Source of the DNA: Hyphomicrobium methylovorum
GTDB lineage: Bacteria > Pseudomonadota > Alphaproteobacteria > Rhizobiales > Hyphomicrobiaceae
NCBI RefSeq assembly: GCF_013626205.1
Contig: NZ_QHJE01000001.1
Span: forward strand, 62,001-126,000
DNA length: 64,000 nt
Direction: 5' to 3'
Each line of letters starts with the position of its first letter. Within the stretch, counting starts at the first letter, position 1. The notes beneath the pieces are model-generated. The model was not told the origin of the DNA. It saw nothing but the letters and a program-made list of their open reading frames with translations, and ran no database searches. Of the stretch, positions 51,385 through 59,995 are shown piece after piece. Both the position numbers and the translations under genes were made by a program.

Positions 51385-52293
51385 CTAGGCGCGTGCTTTG
51401 GTTTTCGCTTTCGATTTCGCAGCAGGCTTTGCGCGCTTCGCCGGTTCGCGTTTCTGTTGCGATGCCGCCGTCTTTGTTTTGCGCGATGATTTTCCGCCAG
51501 ACGACTTTTCCGTAGAACGGCGTAGCGCTTCCATGAAGTCGACGACTTTGCCTCCAGCGGGACGATCGTCGCCGCCTTCGACCTCCGTCGACTCGCCGCC
51601 CTCGACCTTCTCCTTGACGAGCTTGCGGAGCGCTTCCGCGTAATGGTTCTTGAATTGACTGGGATCGAACTTCGTCGTCCGCTCGTCGATGAGTTGCTTC
51701 GCCATGTTGATGAGTTCGGGCCGAAGCTTCTCTGTTCCGATGCCGGAGAAGATGTCGTCCGCATCGCGAACTTCATTCGCGTAACGCAGCGTTTCGATCA
51801 TCAAGCCGTCGCCGCTTGGCTTCATCGCGATGAGGTTTTCGCGGCCGCGGATCGTGAGCTGTCCTACGCCGAGCTTTTTGGTGGCGCGCAGCGCATCGCG
51901 AATGATGCGATAGCCTTCCTCCGCCACATCGCCGTCGGGCAGGACGTAATAGGGATTGTCGAAATACAGCGGGTCGATGGAACACGCTTCGACGAATTCG
52001 GTCAGCTCGATGGTGTGACGCGTCGTCAGTTTCAGGTTGTCGAGTTCGTTTGACTCAAACAGCACGTAACTGCCATCGTCAAGTTCATATCCGTGGACGA
52101 TGTCCGACTGCGGAACGACCCGTCCGGTTTCTCCCGCTACCTTCTGGTAGCGGATGCGCTGTTTCGATTTTTTGTCGACTTGGTGGAGCGCAATCTTGTC
52201 TTCGGTTGCCGTGGCGCTCACGAGGCGGATCGGTATGGTGACCAACGCGAGGCGGAGATGCCCCTTCCAGAACGATCGGGCGGCGATGGCCAT
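51385..52293 (-). CDS. ku: Ku protein (NHEJ end-binding)
   Basis: 302 aa. The bacterial Ku core is clear: RSFWKGHLRLALVTIPIRLV, HQVDKKSKQRIRYQKVAGET, VFESNELDNL-like residues and IDERTTKFDPSQFKNHYAEA. A Lys/Ala-rich C-terminal tail (about 255-302) is the type that tunes DNA binding and ligase recruitment. Ku forms a ring on double-strand ends and recruits LigD. It converges on ligD (24 bases between stops) and has its own EcfG-type promoter. Confidence 0.95.
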   Translation of the reverse strand: MAIAARSFWKGHLRLALVTIPIRLVSATATEDKIALHQVDKKSKQRIRYQKVAGETGRVVPQSDIVHGYELDDGSYVLFESNELDNLKLTTRHTIELTEFVEACSIDPLYFDNPYYVLPDGDVAEEGYRIIRDALRATKKLGVGQLTIRGRENLIAMKPSGDGLMIETLRYANEVRDADDIFSGIGTEKLRPELINMAKQLIDERTTKFDPSQFKNHYAEALRKLVKEKVEGGESTEVEGGDDRPAGGKVVDFMEALRRSTEKSSGGKSSRKTKTAASQQKREPAKRAKPAAKSKAKTKARA

Positions 52294-52348
52294 GGCTTAC
52301 TCCATACGCGATTTTCGCCAGCCGGGGCGGCGCAAAAACTCCCATACC

Positions 52349-52373
52349 AACGGCCAGATCGGCGGTTTGTTCC
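52349..52373 (-). promoter_or_regulatory. EcfG-type promoter of ku
   Basis: On the minus strand GGAAC (52373-52369), 16-base spacer, CGTT (52352-52349): an exact match, 56 bases upstream of the ku start codon. Confidence 0.72.
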
Positions 52374-52388
52374 CTCGTGCTCAGCCTC

Positions 52389-52583
52389 TCACTTCGGGAA
52401 AGTGGCGGAAACCCAATGATAAGGGTGTTTTAGTTTGCGGCGGTGCTGCTCAGCGTCTTGGCGCGTCGGAAACTTCATGACCAGGTCAAGATCGGGCACC
52501 TCGGCGCCTTCGCTGCCGAGGTAGATCTGCTCACCTTCGGCGTAGACGACGCCGGGTTTTCGTTCGACCAAGATCCACTGCAT
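52389..52583 (-). CDS. Possible small hypothetical protein
   Basis: 64 aa (MQWILVERKPGVVYAEGEQI start). It reads as plausible protein with balanced composition, but the start lacks a good ribosome site. If real it would lie just upstream of the ku promoter on the same strand. Family not recognised. Confidence 0.4.
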   Translation of the reverse strand: MQWILVERKPGVVYAEGEQIYLGSEGAEVPDLDLVMKFPTRQDAEQHRRKLKHPYHWVSATFPK

Positions 52584-52770
52584 CGTCGGCTCGAGGAACG
52601 GTTGCGCTGCTCGTTACCAAGCATAGCATTGTCAGAGTGCGGGCGCATCGGCGGCGGCGTCATAACCGTATGAAAATGCAATGAACCGTGGCACGACTAA
52701 CGCTTCGAGCCATTCCATGCCGGGTAGCGATAATGTCTGCTTTCGGCACAAGCCCAAACGTTGAAGTCCC

Positions 52771-53568
52771 ATGCGAACCTATCCGCCGCGCCGTCTTGTC
52801 TGCCTGACTGAAGAGACCGTAGAAACACTCTATCTGCTTGGTGAGCAGGATCGGATCGTAGGTGTTTCCGGTTATGCCGTGCGCCCGCCGCAGGTTCGCC
52901 GCGAAAAGCCACGCGTCTCGGCTTTTACGTCAGCCGACATTTCAAAGATCACGGCGCTCGAACCCGATCTCGTTCTGGCGTTTTCGGACATTCAAGCGGA
53001 CATCGTCGCCTCTCTCGCGCGCGCCGGGCTCGCCGTGCACGTCTTCAATCAACGTGATCTTGCAGGCGTTTTTGCAATGATCCGCACGCTTGGCGCGTTG
53101 ATTGCGGAACCGGGAAAGGCCGAAGATCTGGCGCGGACGCTCGAAGCGCGTATCGAGACGATTGCTGCCGAGACGAGCAGAGCGACGCCTCGGCCGCGTG
53201 TTTATTTCGAGGAATGGAATGAGCCCATCATTACCGGACTCGGTTGGGTGTCGGAATTGATTGAAGTTGCTGGCGGCGACGACATCTTTCCAGAGAAGCG
53301 TTCAGAAGCGGCGGCGCGAGATCGCGTTGTGACGGCGGACGACGTGGCTGCACGCAAGCCAGATATTATCCTTGCATCTTGGTGCGGGAAGAAGGTGCGG
53401 CCCGATACGATACGGAGCCGGCCCGGTTGGGAAAATGTTCCCGCCATTACCAACAATCATATCTATGAAATCAAGTCGCCGCTCATCCTGCAGCCTGGCC
53501 CGGCGGCGATCACGGACGGGCTGGACGCCATTCGTTCGGCAATGGCGCGATGGGCCAGTAGCAGCTAG
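52771..53568 (+). CDS. BtuF-like periplasmic-binding-fold protein without signal peptide
   Basis: 265 aa. The fold of class III (PF01497) binding proteins is clear: PRRLVCLTEETVETLYLLGE, ISKITALEPDLVLAFSDIQA, PRPRVYFEEWNEPIITGLGW, and ARKPDIILASWCGKK. These bind vitamin B12 or ferric siderophores for ABC importers. This one starts directly at the first strand with no signal peptide, as some cytoplasmic or solute-processing variants do. No permease or ATPase is adjacent; a siderophore receptor follows 140 bases later. No cobalamin riboswitch is visible upstream. Confidence 0.8.
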   Translation: MRTYPPRRLVCLTEETVETLYLLGEQDRIVGVSGYAVRPPQVRREKPRVSAFTSADISKITALEPDLVLAFSDIQADIVASLARAGLAVHVFNQRDLAGVFAMIRTLGALIAEPGKAEDLARTLEARIETIAAETSRATPRPRVYFEEWNEPIITGLGWVSELIEVAGGDDIFPEKRSEAAARDRVVTADDVAARKPDIILASWCGKKVRPDTIRSRPGWENVPAITNNHIYEIKSPLILQPGPAAITDGLDAIRSAMARWASSS

Positions 53569-53708
53569 CGATTCTTCCTCAGCATTTAAGCTGTAAATCA
53601 ACGTATAAAATCGAATCCGGCATATTGTGGCGTATTTGCACTGGCTGGTTCTTAACCAGATGCGTATAGATCACAATTGAAATGAATCGGGCCCGGGGGG
53701 ACACGATT

Positions 53709-56054
53709 ATGCGCCGCGTTACACCAATTGCGATTTTGTGTGTTGGCCTCTTGAGCGGCGGCGCCGCTGCCCAATCGACAGACACGCCGCCTCCCGCTGC
53801 AGAGCAGGCACCGGCTGCCGAAGCGCCAGCTCCCGCGGGCGAGCTGCCGGCGGTTGTCGTCGTCGGGCAAAAGAAGGCACCCACCCCGAACAAGAAAAAG
53901 ACGACCAAGAAAGCAAAGGTCAAACAGCCGTCTGCTCCTGTCGCCGCCTCCGCGCAACCGAGCGCGGGAACCGAAGTCGGTATCGAAGCAGCTGGCGGTC
54001 GCGCGCCAGAAAGGGGCAATGGCCCTGTCGACGGTTACGTCGCTTCGCAAAGCTTGACCGGCACCAAAACCGATACACCGCTGATCGAGACGCCGCGCAC
54101 CGTCAACGTCGTCACGAAAGATCAGATTCAGGATCAAGCCGCGCAGTCTATCGGGCAAGCGCTGCGCTACGTGCCGGGTATCATGCTCGACAAGTACACG
54201 GCATCAGGCGTCTACGACGTGTATGTCGTTCGCGGATTTGAGGCGCCGCTCTATCTCGACGGTCTTGTGCTTCCGCCGGAAACGACACTCACCTTCGCGA
54301 AGCCCGTTCTCGATCCTTATCAACTCGAACGCATTGAAGTTCTGAAGGGTCCGACTTCAGCGCTTTATGGGCAGGCTCCTCCGGGCGGTCTCGTCAATGC
54401 CGTCAGCAAACGGCCGGACTTCGTTCCCCATAACGAAATCTTCTTCCAGACCGGAAGCTTCGACCGCCTCGAAACGGGCTTCGACTTCACGGGTCCGGTC
54501 GACAGCGAGGGCAAGCTTGCATACCGCCTGACGGGTCTGGCGCGCGACGCCGACCTGCAGATGGATTTCACCGAATCCGAACGCTACTTTATCAGCCCGT
54601 CGCTGCTATGGCGGCCGGATCGCGATACGAGCATCACGCTGCTCGCCAATGTCGCGCATAACGATGGTTATGGCCCGCAGCAGTATGTGCCGTTCCAGCT
54701 CACGCAGTCTTCGGCACCGTACGGCAGGATCCCGTACAGCCGCTATCTCGGCGAGCCGGATATCGATAATTCGCGGACCGATCAATTCTGGATTGGCTAC
54801 GAGTTCGCCCACCGGATCAACGAAGTTTTCCAGGTTCGGCAGAACCTGCGTTACATGGACGTAGAAAACGAAACGCTCGCAGTGCGGACCGAAGGTCTTA
54901 TCTCCAACGATGGGCGCACTGTCGGTCGTTCACTGAACTACGTCACCAGCGATACGCGCAACTTCCAGGTCGACACGCAGGCGCAGGCCGACTTCGCAAC
55001 CGGCGCTCTCGCGCACAAGGTGCTCGGAGGCATCGACTATGAGACGGGCCGCGGAAATGCCATCTACCGGTTCGGCGGCTTTTCTCCGATCGACGCGTAT
55101 AATCCGATTTATGGAACACCCGCTCCGCCGATTTCGTCTTTGTTCGAGTTTTTGAACCGTACAACGGATACTGAGCAACTCGGTATCTATCTGCAGGATC
55201 AAATCAAATATGATCGTTGGATCCTGACCGCTGGCGGGCGCTACGACATCGCGTCGACGGATGCGTTGGATCACCTGACGCTGACACCCATCAACTATAC
55301 CGATACGGCTTGGACCTATTTCACGGGTCTCAGCTATATGTTCGACTCGGGAATTGCTCCGTACTTCAGCTATTCGACATCGTTCCAGCCGGCGAGCGGA
55401 TTTACCCTGACTTCCATTCAAGGCGGTCGCCTGAAGCCGACGACGGGCGAAGGTTACGAAGCCGGTATCAAGTACCAGCCGCCCGGCACCAACACGTTGC
55501 TGACGGCGGCGTGGTTCGACTTCTCGCAACAGAATGTCGCCAAGCCAAACGCCAATGTTCCGCCGATCACGATACAGTCCGGCGAAGTCCGCTCTCAGGG
55601 TGTCGAGCTTGAAGCCAAGACCAGCATTAACCGCAACCTCGACGTCATCGCGTCCTATGCCCATATCTCGGCGCTTATCACCGACGATCCCAATGAAGAC
55701 GTCATTGGCAACAGGTTCCCCAGCGTCGCGCATAACACTGCCGCGCTCTGGGCGATGTACACTTGGCACAACGGCATGTTCGCTGGACTGGGTCTTGGAG
55801 CCGGTGTCCGCTATACGGGTTCGCAGTACGGCAACGAGCTTAATCAATTCAAGGTGCCGGGCTATACTCTGGCTGATCTTGCCGTGAAGTATGACTTCCG
55901 TTACGTAGCTCCGAACTTGGAAGGCCTGACCTTCCAGCTCAATGTCGCCAACCTATTCGATAAATACTACGTGGCGTCGTGCGTAACGAGCAAAGCCTAT
56001 TGCGGGCTTGGCGCCGAACGCACGGTGCTCGCGACGTTGAAATACGAGTGGTAA
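53709..56054 (+). CDS. TonB-dependent siderophore receptor
   Basis: 781 aa from ATG 53709, with GGGGGA upstream. A signal peptide (about 1-22) and an unusually long Pro/Ala/Lys-rich head precede the plug domain (TPRTVNVVTKDQIQDQAAQS, ALRYVPGIMLDKYTASGVYD, IEVLKGPTSALYGQAPPGGL) and a 22-strand barrel that ends in LKYEW with the C-terminal aromatic. The plug sequence matches FhuA/FoxA-type ferri-hydroxamate receptors. It imports ferric siderophores across the outer membrane using TonB. PepSY and small membrane genes follow, 18 and 8 bases apart. Confidence 0.93.
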   Translation: MRRVTPIAILCVGLLSGGAAAQSTDTPPPAAEQAPAAEAPAPAGELPAVVVVGQKKAPTPNKKKTTKKAKVKQPSAPVAASAQPSAGTEVGIEAAGGRAPERGNGPVDGYVASQSLTGTKTDTPLIETPRTVNVVTKDQIQDQAAQSIGQALRYVPGIMLDKYTASGVYDVYVVRGFEAPLYLDGLVLPPETTLTFAKPVLDPYQLERIEVLKGPTSALYGQAPPGGLVNAVSKRPDFVPHNEIFFQTGSFDRLETGFDFTGPVDSEGKLAYRLTGLARDADLQMDFTESERYFISPSLLWRPDRDTSITLLANVAHNDGYGPQQYVPFQLTQSSAPYGRIPYSRYLGEPDIDNSRTDQFWIGYEFAHRINEVFQVRQNLRYMDVENETLAVRTEGLISNDGRTVGRSLNYVTSDTRNFQVDTQAQADFATGALAHKVLGGIDYETGRGNAIYRFGGFSPIDAYNPIYGTPAPPISSLFEFLNRTTDTEQLGIYLQDQIKYDRWILTAGGRYDIASTDALDHLTLTPINYTDTAWTYFTGLSYMFDSGIAPYFSYSTSFQPASGFTLTSIQGGRLKPTTGEGYEAGIKYQPPGTNTLLTAAWFDFSQQNVAKPNANVPPITIQSGEVRSQGVELEAKTSINRNLDVIASYAHISALITDDPNEDVIGNRFPSVAHNTAALWAMYTWHNGMFAGLGLGAGVRYTGSQYGNELNQFKVPGYTLADLAVKYDFRYVAPNLEGLTFQLNVANLFDKYYVASCVTSKAYCGLGAERTVLATLKYEW

Positions 56055-56072
56055 CGAGTCTCGAGACATCTG

Positions 56073-57215
56073 ATGACGAACAAGGCGATGCGCCGCTGGG
56101 TTTGGGTTCACAAGTGGTCGAGTCTGATTTCGACCGTGTTCCTGCTCATGTTGTGCATTACCGGTTTGCCGCTGATCTTCCATGAGGAGATCGACGAGCT
56201 TCTGCATGACTCGGTGAAGCCGGTAGAGCAGACGGTTACGACAGCGAAGCCGGCAACGCTCGACCAGATTGCTGCGTCCGCCATGTCGCATTTTCCTGGA
56301 AAAGCGATCCAGTTCCTTTTCTGGGATGAGCACGAACCCAACGTAACCTGGGCGTCGATCAACGAGAAGTACGACGGAGATCCGTCGACGAACGTTCTCG
56401 CTCGCTTCGATGCCAATACGGCGCAGTTCCTTGACGCGCCGGATTTCTCCACCCGTTTCACGGCCATCATGCTTCGGCTGCACACCGATTTCTATCTCGG
56501 ACTGGGTGGGAAGCTGTTTCTGGGCCTGATGGGATTCCTCTTCGTCATCGCTCTCATTTCCGGCGTCGTCGTCTATGGACCGCCGATGCGAAAACTAAAC
56601 TTCGGCACGATCCGCTTCCGGCGAACGGAACGCATTCGCTGGCTGGATCTCCATAATCTTCTCGGCATTGCCGCAGTGGCTTGGCTCGTGGTCGTCGGCT
56701 TCACGGGCGTCATCAATACCTGGGCGGATCTCGTCATAAAGATCTGGCAGTTCTACGAAGTCACCGACATGGTGGGAGATCTTCGCGACCGGCCGCGTCC
56801 TGAAAAGCTTGCATCGATCGACACGGTGGTGAAGACGGCGCAGGACAAGCTTCCAGATATGAAGCCGCGCTTCATCGCCTATCCGGGCAACATGTTCTCC
56901 GCTCCGTCGCACTTCATGGTCTTCATGGCGGGACGCGGCGCCGTAACCTCGCGGCTGTTGCAGCCCGTGCTCGTGGATGCCGCAACCGGCGAATTCGTCG
57001 AAACGCGGCCAATGCCCTGGTACGTTTCCACACTGCTCCTCTCTCAGCCGCTTCACTTCGGTGACTACGGTGGCCTGACCCTCAGGATCATCTGGGCGAT
57101 CCTGGATGTCATCGCGATCATCGTATTGATTTCGGGGCTATACCTCTGGAAGGGCCGCCGTGCCCAACAGCGTGCCGAGCGGCCTTCGCGCGACGCGCGC
57201 CTCGCGACAGAATAA
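56073..57215 (+). CDS. PepSY-associated membrane protein (siderophore-reductase type)
   Basis: 380 aa. Four membrane segments: about 15-36, 155-177, 199-219 and 350-370. The family motifs RRWVWVHKWSSLISTVFLL, LMLCITGLPLIFHEEID, LRLHTDFYLGLGGKLFLGLM and WLDLHNLLGIAAVAWLVVVG are present, with a large periplasmic loop. PepSY_TM proteins near TonB siderophore receptors are proposed to reduce ferric siderophores in the periplasm (FoxB/PiuB type). Histidines in the membrane segments could hold haem. The gene follows the receptor by 18 bases. Confidence 0.87.
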   Translation: MTNKAMRRWVWVHKWSSLISTVFLLMLCITGLPLIFHEEIDELLHDSVKPVEQTVTTAKPATLDQIAASAMSHFPGKAIQFLFWDEHEPNVTWASINEKYDGDPSTNVLARFDANTAQFLDAPDFSTRFTAIMLRLHTDFYLGLGGKLFLGLMGFLFVIALISGVVVYGPPMRKLNFGTIRFRRTERIRWLDLHNLLGIAAVAWLVVVGFTGVINTWADLVIKIWQFYEVTDMVGDLRDRPRPEKLASIDTVVKTAQDKLPDMKPRFIAYPGNMFSAPSHFMVFMAGRGAVTSRLLQPVLVDAATGEFVETRPMPWYVSTLLLSQPLHFGDYGGLTLRIIWAILDVIAIIVLISGLYLWKGRRAQQRAERPSRDARLATE

Positions 57216-57223
57216 CGGGCTTC

Positions 57224-57469
57224 ATGAGCGAACCATCATCGACGCGGCCGAAGACGTTGCGCCAGATTTTTGCTGTCCCGCTGCTGCTCGCGATTGTCAG
57301 CGGCGTCGGTCTGGTCGCGGCTCTGCTTGAAGACGGCGTGCAAGATTACTTCTGGAGTGCCGCGGTAGGGCTTCCGCTCGCCGCCATCGCCTGGCACGTG
57401 TGGCGCTCCTGGCGCAGCCACGTCGGTGACAACGGCGATACGATCGGCGACGGTGACAGCACCGAGTAG
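57224..57469 (+). CDS. Small two-segment membrane protein
   Basis: 81 aa with two membrane segments (about 17-36 and 45-60) and an acidic tail. It starts 8 bases after the PepSY gene stop and likely belongs to the same transcript as an accessory. Small proteins of this kind are often seen downstream of PepSY_TM genes; function unknown. Confidence 0.68.
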   Translation: MSEPSSTRPKTLRQIFAVPLLLAIVSGVGLVAALLEDGVQDYFWSAAVGLPLAAIAWHVWRSWRSHVGDNGDTIGDGDSTE

Positions 57470-57615
57470 TTTGCGCGCCTGCAAAGCAGGCACTCTGCCT
57501 ATTTCAACGGCAGTATTTCACCGGTGTGCAGTCCTTTGCCCCGGATTTAGCTGCGTTTCTGCGCTTGGCCCAACCTTTGCGATGCTCTCTTCAAGGCTCG
57601 CGATTGGAGGGGTTC

Positions 57616-59031
57616 TTGGGCGCGGCATTCGATGAGATGACGGGAGGCGGCGGCGAAATTCGGGCACCGTACCGAGCGTTCGCCGAGTGGCTGGGTGTTC
57701 AGCACATGGAAACGCTGCGGCAGAAAGCTGCCGAAGCGGAGGTTCTCTTTCGCCGTTCCGGAATTACGTTCGCGGTCTACGGCGACGAGGAGGCTGCCGA
57801 ACGGCTGATCCCGTTCGACATTCTGCCACGCATCATCTCAAGCGCGGAATGGAGCAAGCTCGAGCAAGGGATCGAGCAGCGCGTCAGGGCGCTCAATGCG
57901 TTTCTCTACGATATCTATCATCGCCAAGAGATCTTGAAGGCTGGAAAAGTGCCGGTGGATCTCGTGATTCAGAACTCGGCGTTTCTGCCGGAAATGATCG
58001 GAGTCGATCCTCCACGCAGCATCTATAGCCACATCATTGGTATCGACATCGTGCGCACGAATGAGAACGATTTCGCCGTTCTCGAAGACAATACGCGCAC
58101 GCCGTCGGGCGTTTCCTACATGATCGAAAATCGCGAAACGATGATGCATCTGTTTCCGGATCTCTTCAGCCGGAACCGCGTGCGGCCGGTCGAGAACTAT
58201 CCCGATGCGCTTCTAAAAACTCTTGAGAGCGTCTCGCCGCGCAATCTCGATGCGGAACCGAACATTGCTCTTCTTACGCCGGGAATCTTCAACAGCGCTT
58301 ATTTCGAGCATTCGTTTTTGGCCGATCAGATGGGGATCGATCTCGTCGAAAGCTGCGACCTTGCAGTCATCGACGGCTTCCTGCGCATGAAGACGACGGA
58401 AGGGCTAAAGCGTGTCGACGTTCTTTACCGGCGCGTCGACGATCTTTTTCTCGATCCGCTTGTCTTCGATCCAACGTCACTCATCGGCGTGCCCGGCATA
58501 TTCGACGTCTTCCGGTCCGGCCGCCTCGCGATCGTCAATGCACCTGGCTCCGGCATCGCCGACGATAAGGCGATCTATAGCTACATTCCCGAGATCATTA
58601 AATTCTACACCGGCAAGGAGCCCATTCTCGCGAACGTCGAAACTTATAACTGTCGTGACCCGGAGGGCCTGAAATATGTGCTCTCTCATCTGCCGGACCT
58701 CGTTGTTAAAGAGGTTCACGGGTCGGGCGGCTACGGCATGCTTATCGGTCCACGCTCGACGACGGACGAGATCGAGGCCTTCCGAGCAAAGATTATCGCG
58801 GACCCAAACAACTACATCGCGCAGCCGACACTTTCGCTCTCGACGTGCCCAACATTCATCAACGCGGGTATCGGGCCGAGGCACCTCGATTTGCGGCCGT
58901 TTGTTCTGGTCGGCGATCAAGTGCGGCTGATGCCCGGCGGGCTGACACGCGTCGCGCTGAAGAAAGGGTCGCTTGTCGTCAACTCAAGCCAAGGCGGCGG
59001 CACAAAAGACACCTGGGTGCTTCAGGAATAG
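57616..59031 (+). CDS. Circularly permuted ATP-grasp type 2 protein
   Basis: 471 aa from TTG 57616, with GGAGGGG just upstream; ATG 57637 is an alternative. The motifs of the CP_ATPgrasp_2 family (DUF404/DUF407) are present: FDILPRIISSAEWSKLEQGI, ALNAFLYDIYHRQEILKAGK, VLEDNTRTPSGVSYMIENRE, VVKEVHGSGGYGMLIGPRST. ATP-grasp enzymes join a carboxylate to an amine; comparative genomics places this one in a peptide-ligation system with alpha-E, transglutaminase and Anbu proteins. The downstream three genes are exactly those partners. Confidence 0.92.
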   Translation: MGAAFDEMTGGGGEIRAPYRAFAEWLGVQHMETLRQKAAEAEVLFRRSGITFAVYGDEEAAERLIPFDILPRIISSAEWSKLEQGIEQRVRALNAFLYDIYHRQEILKAGKVPVDLVIQNSAFLPEMIGVDPPRSIYSHIIGIDIVRTNENDFAVLEDNTRTPSGVSYMIENRETMMHLFPDLFSRNRVRPVENYPDALLKTLESVSPRNLDAEPNIALLTPGIFNSAYFEHSFLADQMGIDLVESCDLAVIDGFLRMKTTEGLKRVDVLYRRVDDLFLDPLVFDPTSLIGVPGIFDVFRSGRLAIVNAPGSGIADDKAIYSYIPEIIKFYTGKEPILANVETYNCRDPEGLKYVLSHLPDLVVKEVHGSGGYGMLIGPRSTTDEIEAFRAKIIADPNNYIAQPTLSLSTCPTFINAGIGPRHLDLRPFVLVGDQVRLMPGGLTRVALKKGSLVVNSSQGGGTKDTWVLQE

Positions 59032-59038
59032 AACAGGA

Positions 59039-59986
59039 ATGCTCTCACGAACAGCAAACGACCTGTATTGGCTCTCTCGTTACGTGGAGCGTGCAGAGAA
59101 CATGGCGCGCCTGCTGGAGGTGGGCTACCGCATTGTTCTTCTTCCGCGCCAGGATGAGGGCTTTCACGAGGAGTGGCGGTCGACGCTGGAAAGCGCCGGA
59201 TGCCTGGATGGATATACGCAGCGCCACGGCGAACTCAACTCGCGGAACGTCATCCACTATATGCTGTTCGACGTCGGAAACCCGTCGAGCATTGCCTCGT
59301 GCCTCGCGAGCGCGCGGCGGAGCGCACGCGCGCAACGAACAGCTTTAACGCGGGAGATGTGGCAATCCCTAAACGGCTCGTGGCTCGAATTTTCAGCCAT
59401 CAAACCGGCTTCCGTCACGTCGAACTCTCTTCCCGAGCTGCTCGATTGGGTACGTTCGCGCTCGGCGCTTTATCGCGGCGCCATGTTGAATACGATTTTG
59501 CGCAACGACACGTTCTATTTCAGTCAGGTCGGTACCTTCATTGAAAGAGCGGACAGCTCGGCGCGTATCCTCGACGTCAAATACTATCACCTTCTTCCAT
59601 CGAGCGACCTAGTTGGAAGCGGCAAGGACAATTATCAGTGGGTTGCGCTGTTGCGCTCCGTTTCGGCACATCGGAGCTATCGCTGGGTCTTCAAGGATGA
59701 ATACCGCCCACTCAAGATCGCCGAGTTCATGATCCTCAACCGGCAAATGCCGAGATCGCTGCGGTCGTGCTACGACGAGATCACGCTTGCGCTTCGCGAT
59801 CTTGGAATTTTTTACGGCGCCCGGAACGATTGTCACGCGACGGCCGAGTCCACGCGAGACCTGCTGCTCGAGTCTCTCATCGAAAGCATTTTTCAATCCG
59901 GCCTGCACGAGTTCATTCAAGATTTCATCGCCCGCAACAATAAGCTGGGTAATGAAATTTCAAGCGCCTACCATTTCAGCGATTGA
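59039..59986 (+). CDS. Alpha-E domain protein
   Basis: 315 aa from ATG 59039, with ACAGGA upstream; the longer frame overlaps the previous gene. An all-helical alpha-E (DUF403) protein: MLSRTANDLYWLSRYVERAE at the N-terminus, FYFSQVGTFIERADSSARIL and the C-terminal LIESIFQSGLHEFIQDFIAR. It starts 7 bases after the ATP-grasp gene. Alpha-E proteins always accompany this ATP-grasp family and may form the second half of the ligase; the chemistry is unproven. Confidence 0.92.
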   Translation: MLSRTANDLYWLSRYVERAENMARLLEVGYRIVLLPRQDEGFHEEWRSTLESAGCLDGYTQRHGELNSRNVIHYMLFDVGNPSSIASCLASARRSARAQRTALTREMWQSLNGSWLEFSAIKPASVTSNSLPELLDWVRSRSALYRGAMLNTILRNDTFYFSQVGTFIERADSSARILDVKYYHLLPSSDLVGSGKDNYQWVALLRSVSAHRSYRWVFKDEYRPLKIAEFMILNRQMPRSLRSCYDEITLALRDLGIFYGARNDCHATAESTRDLLLESLIESIFQSGLHEFIQDFIARNNKLGNEISSAYHFSD

Positions 59987-59995
59987 GGACCGGCC

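Noticed and set aside
52584-52770. Cobalamin riboswitch before the BtuF-like gene
   Set aside because: The region is under 190 bases and I saw no B12-box-like sequence or matching stems.
54930-55847. 305-codon minus-strand frame inside the siderophore receptor gene
   Set aside because: It is antisense to barrel strands of the receptor and lacks a plausible start.
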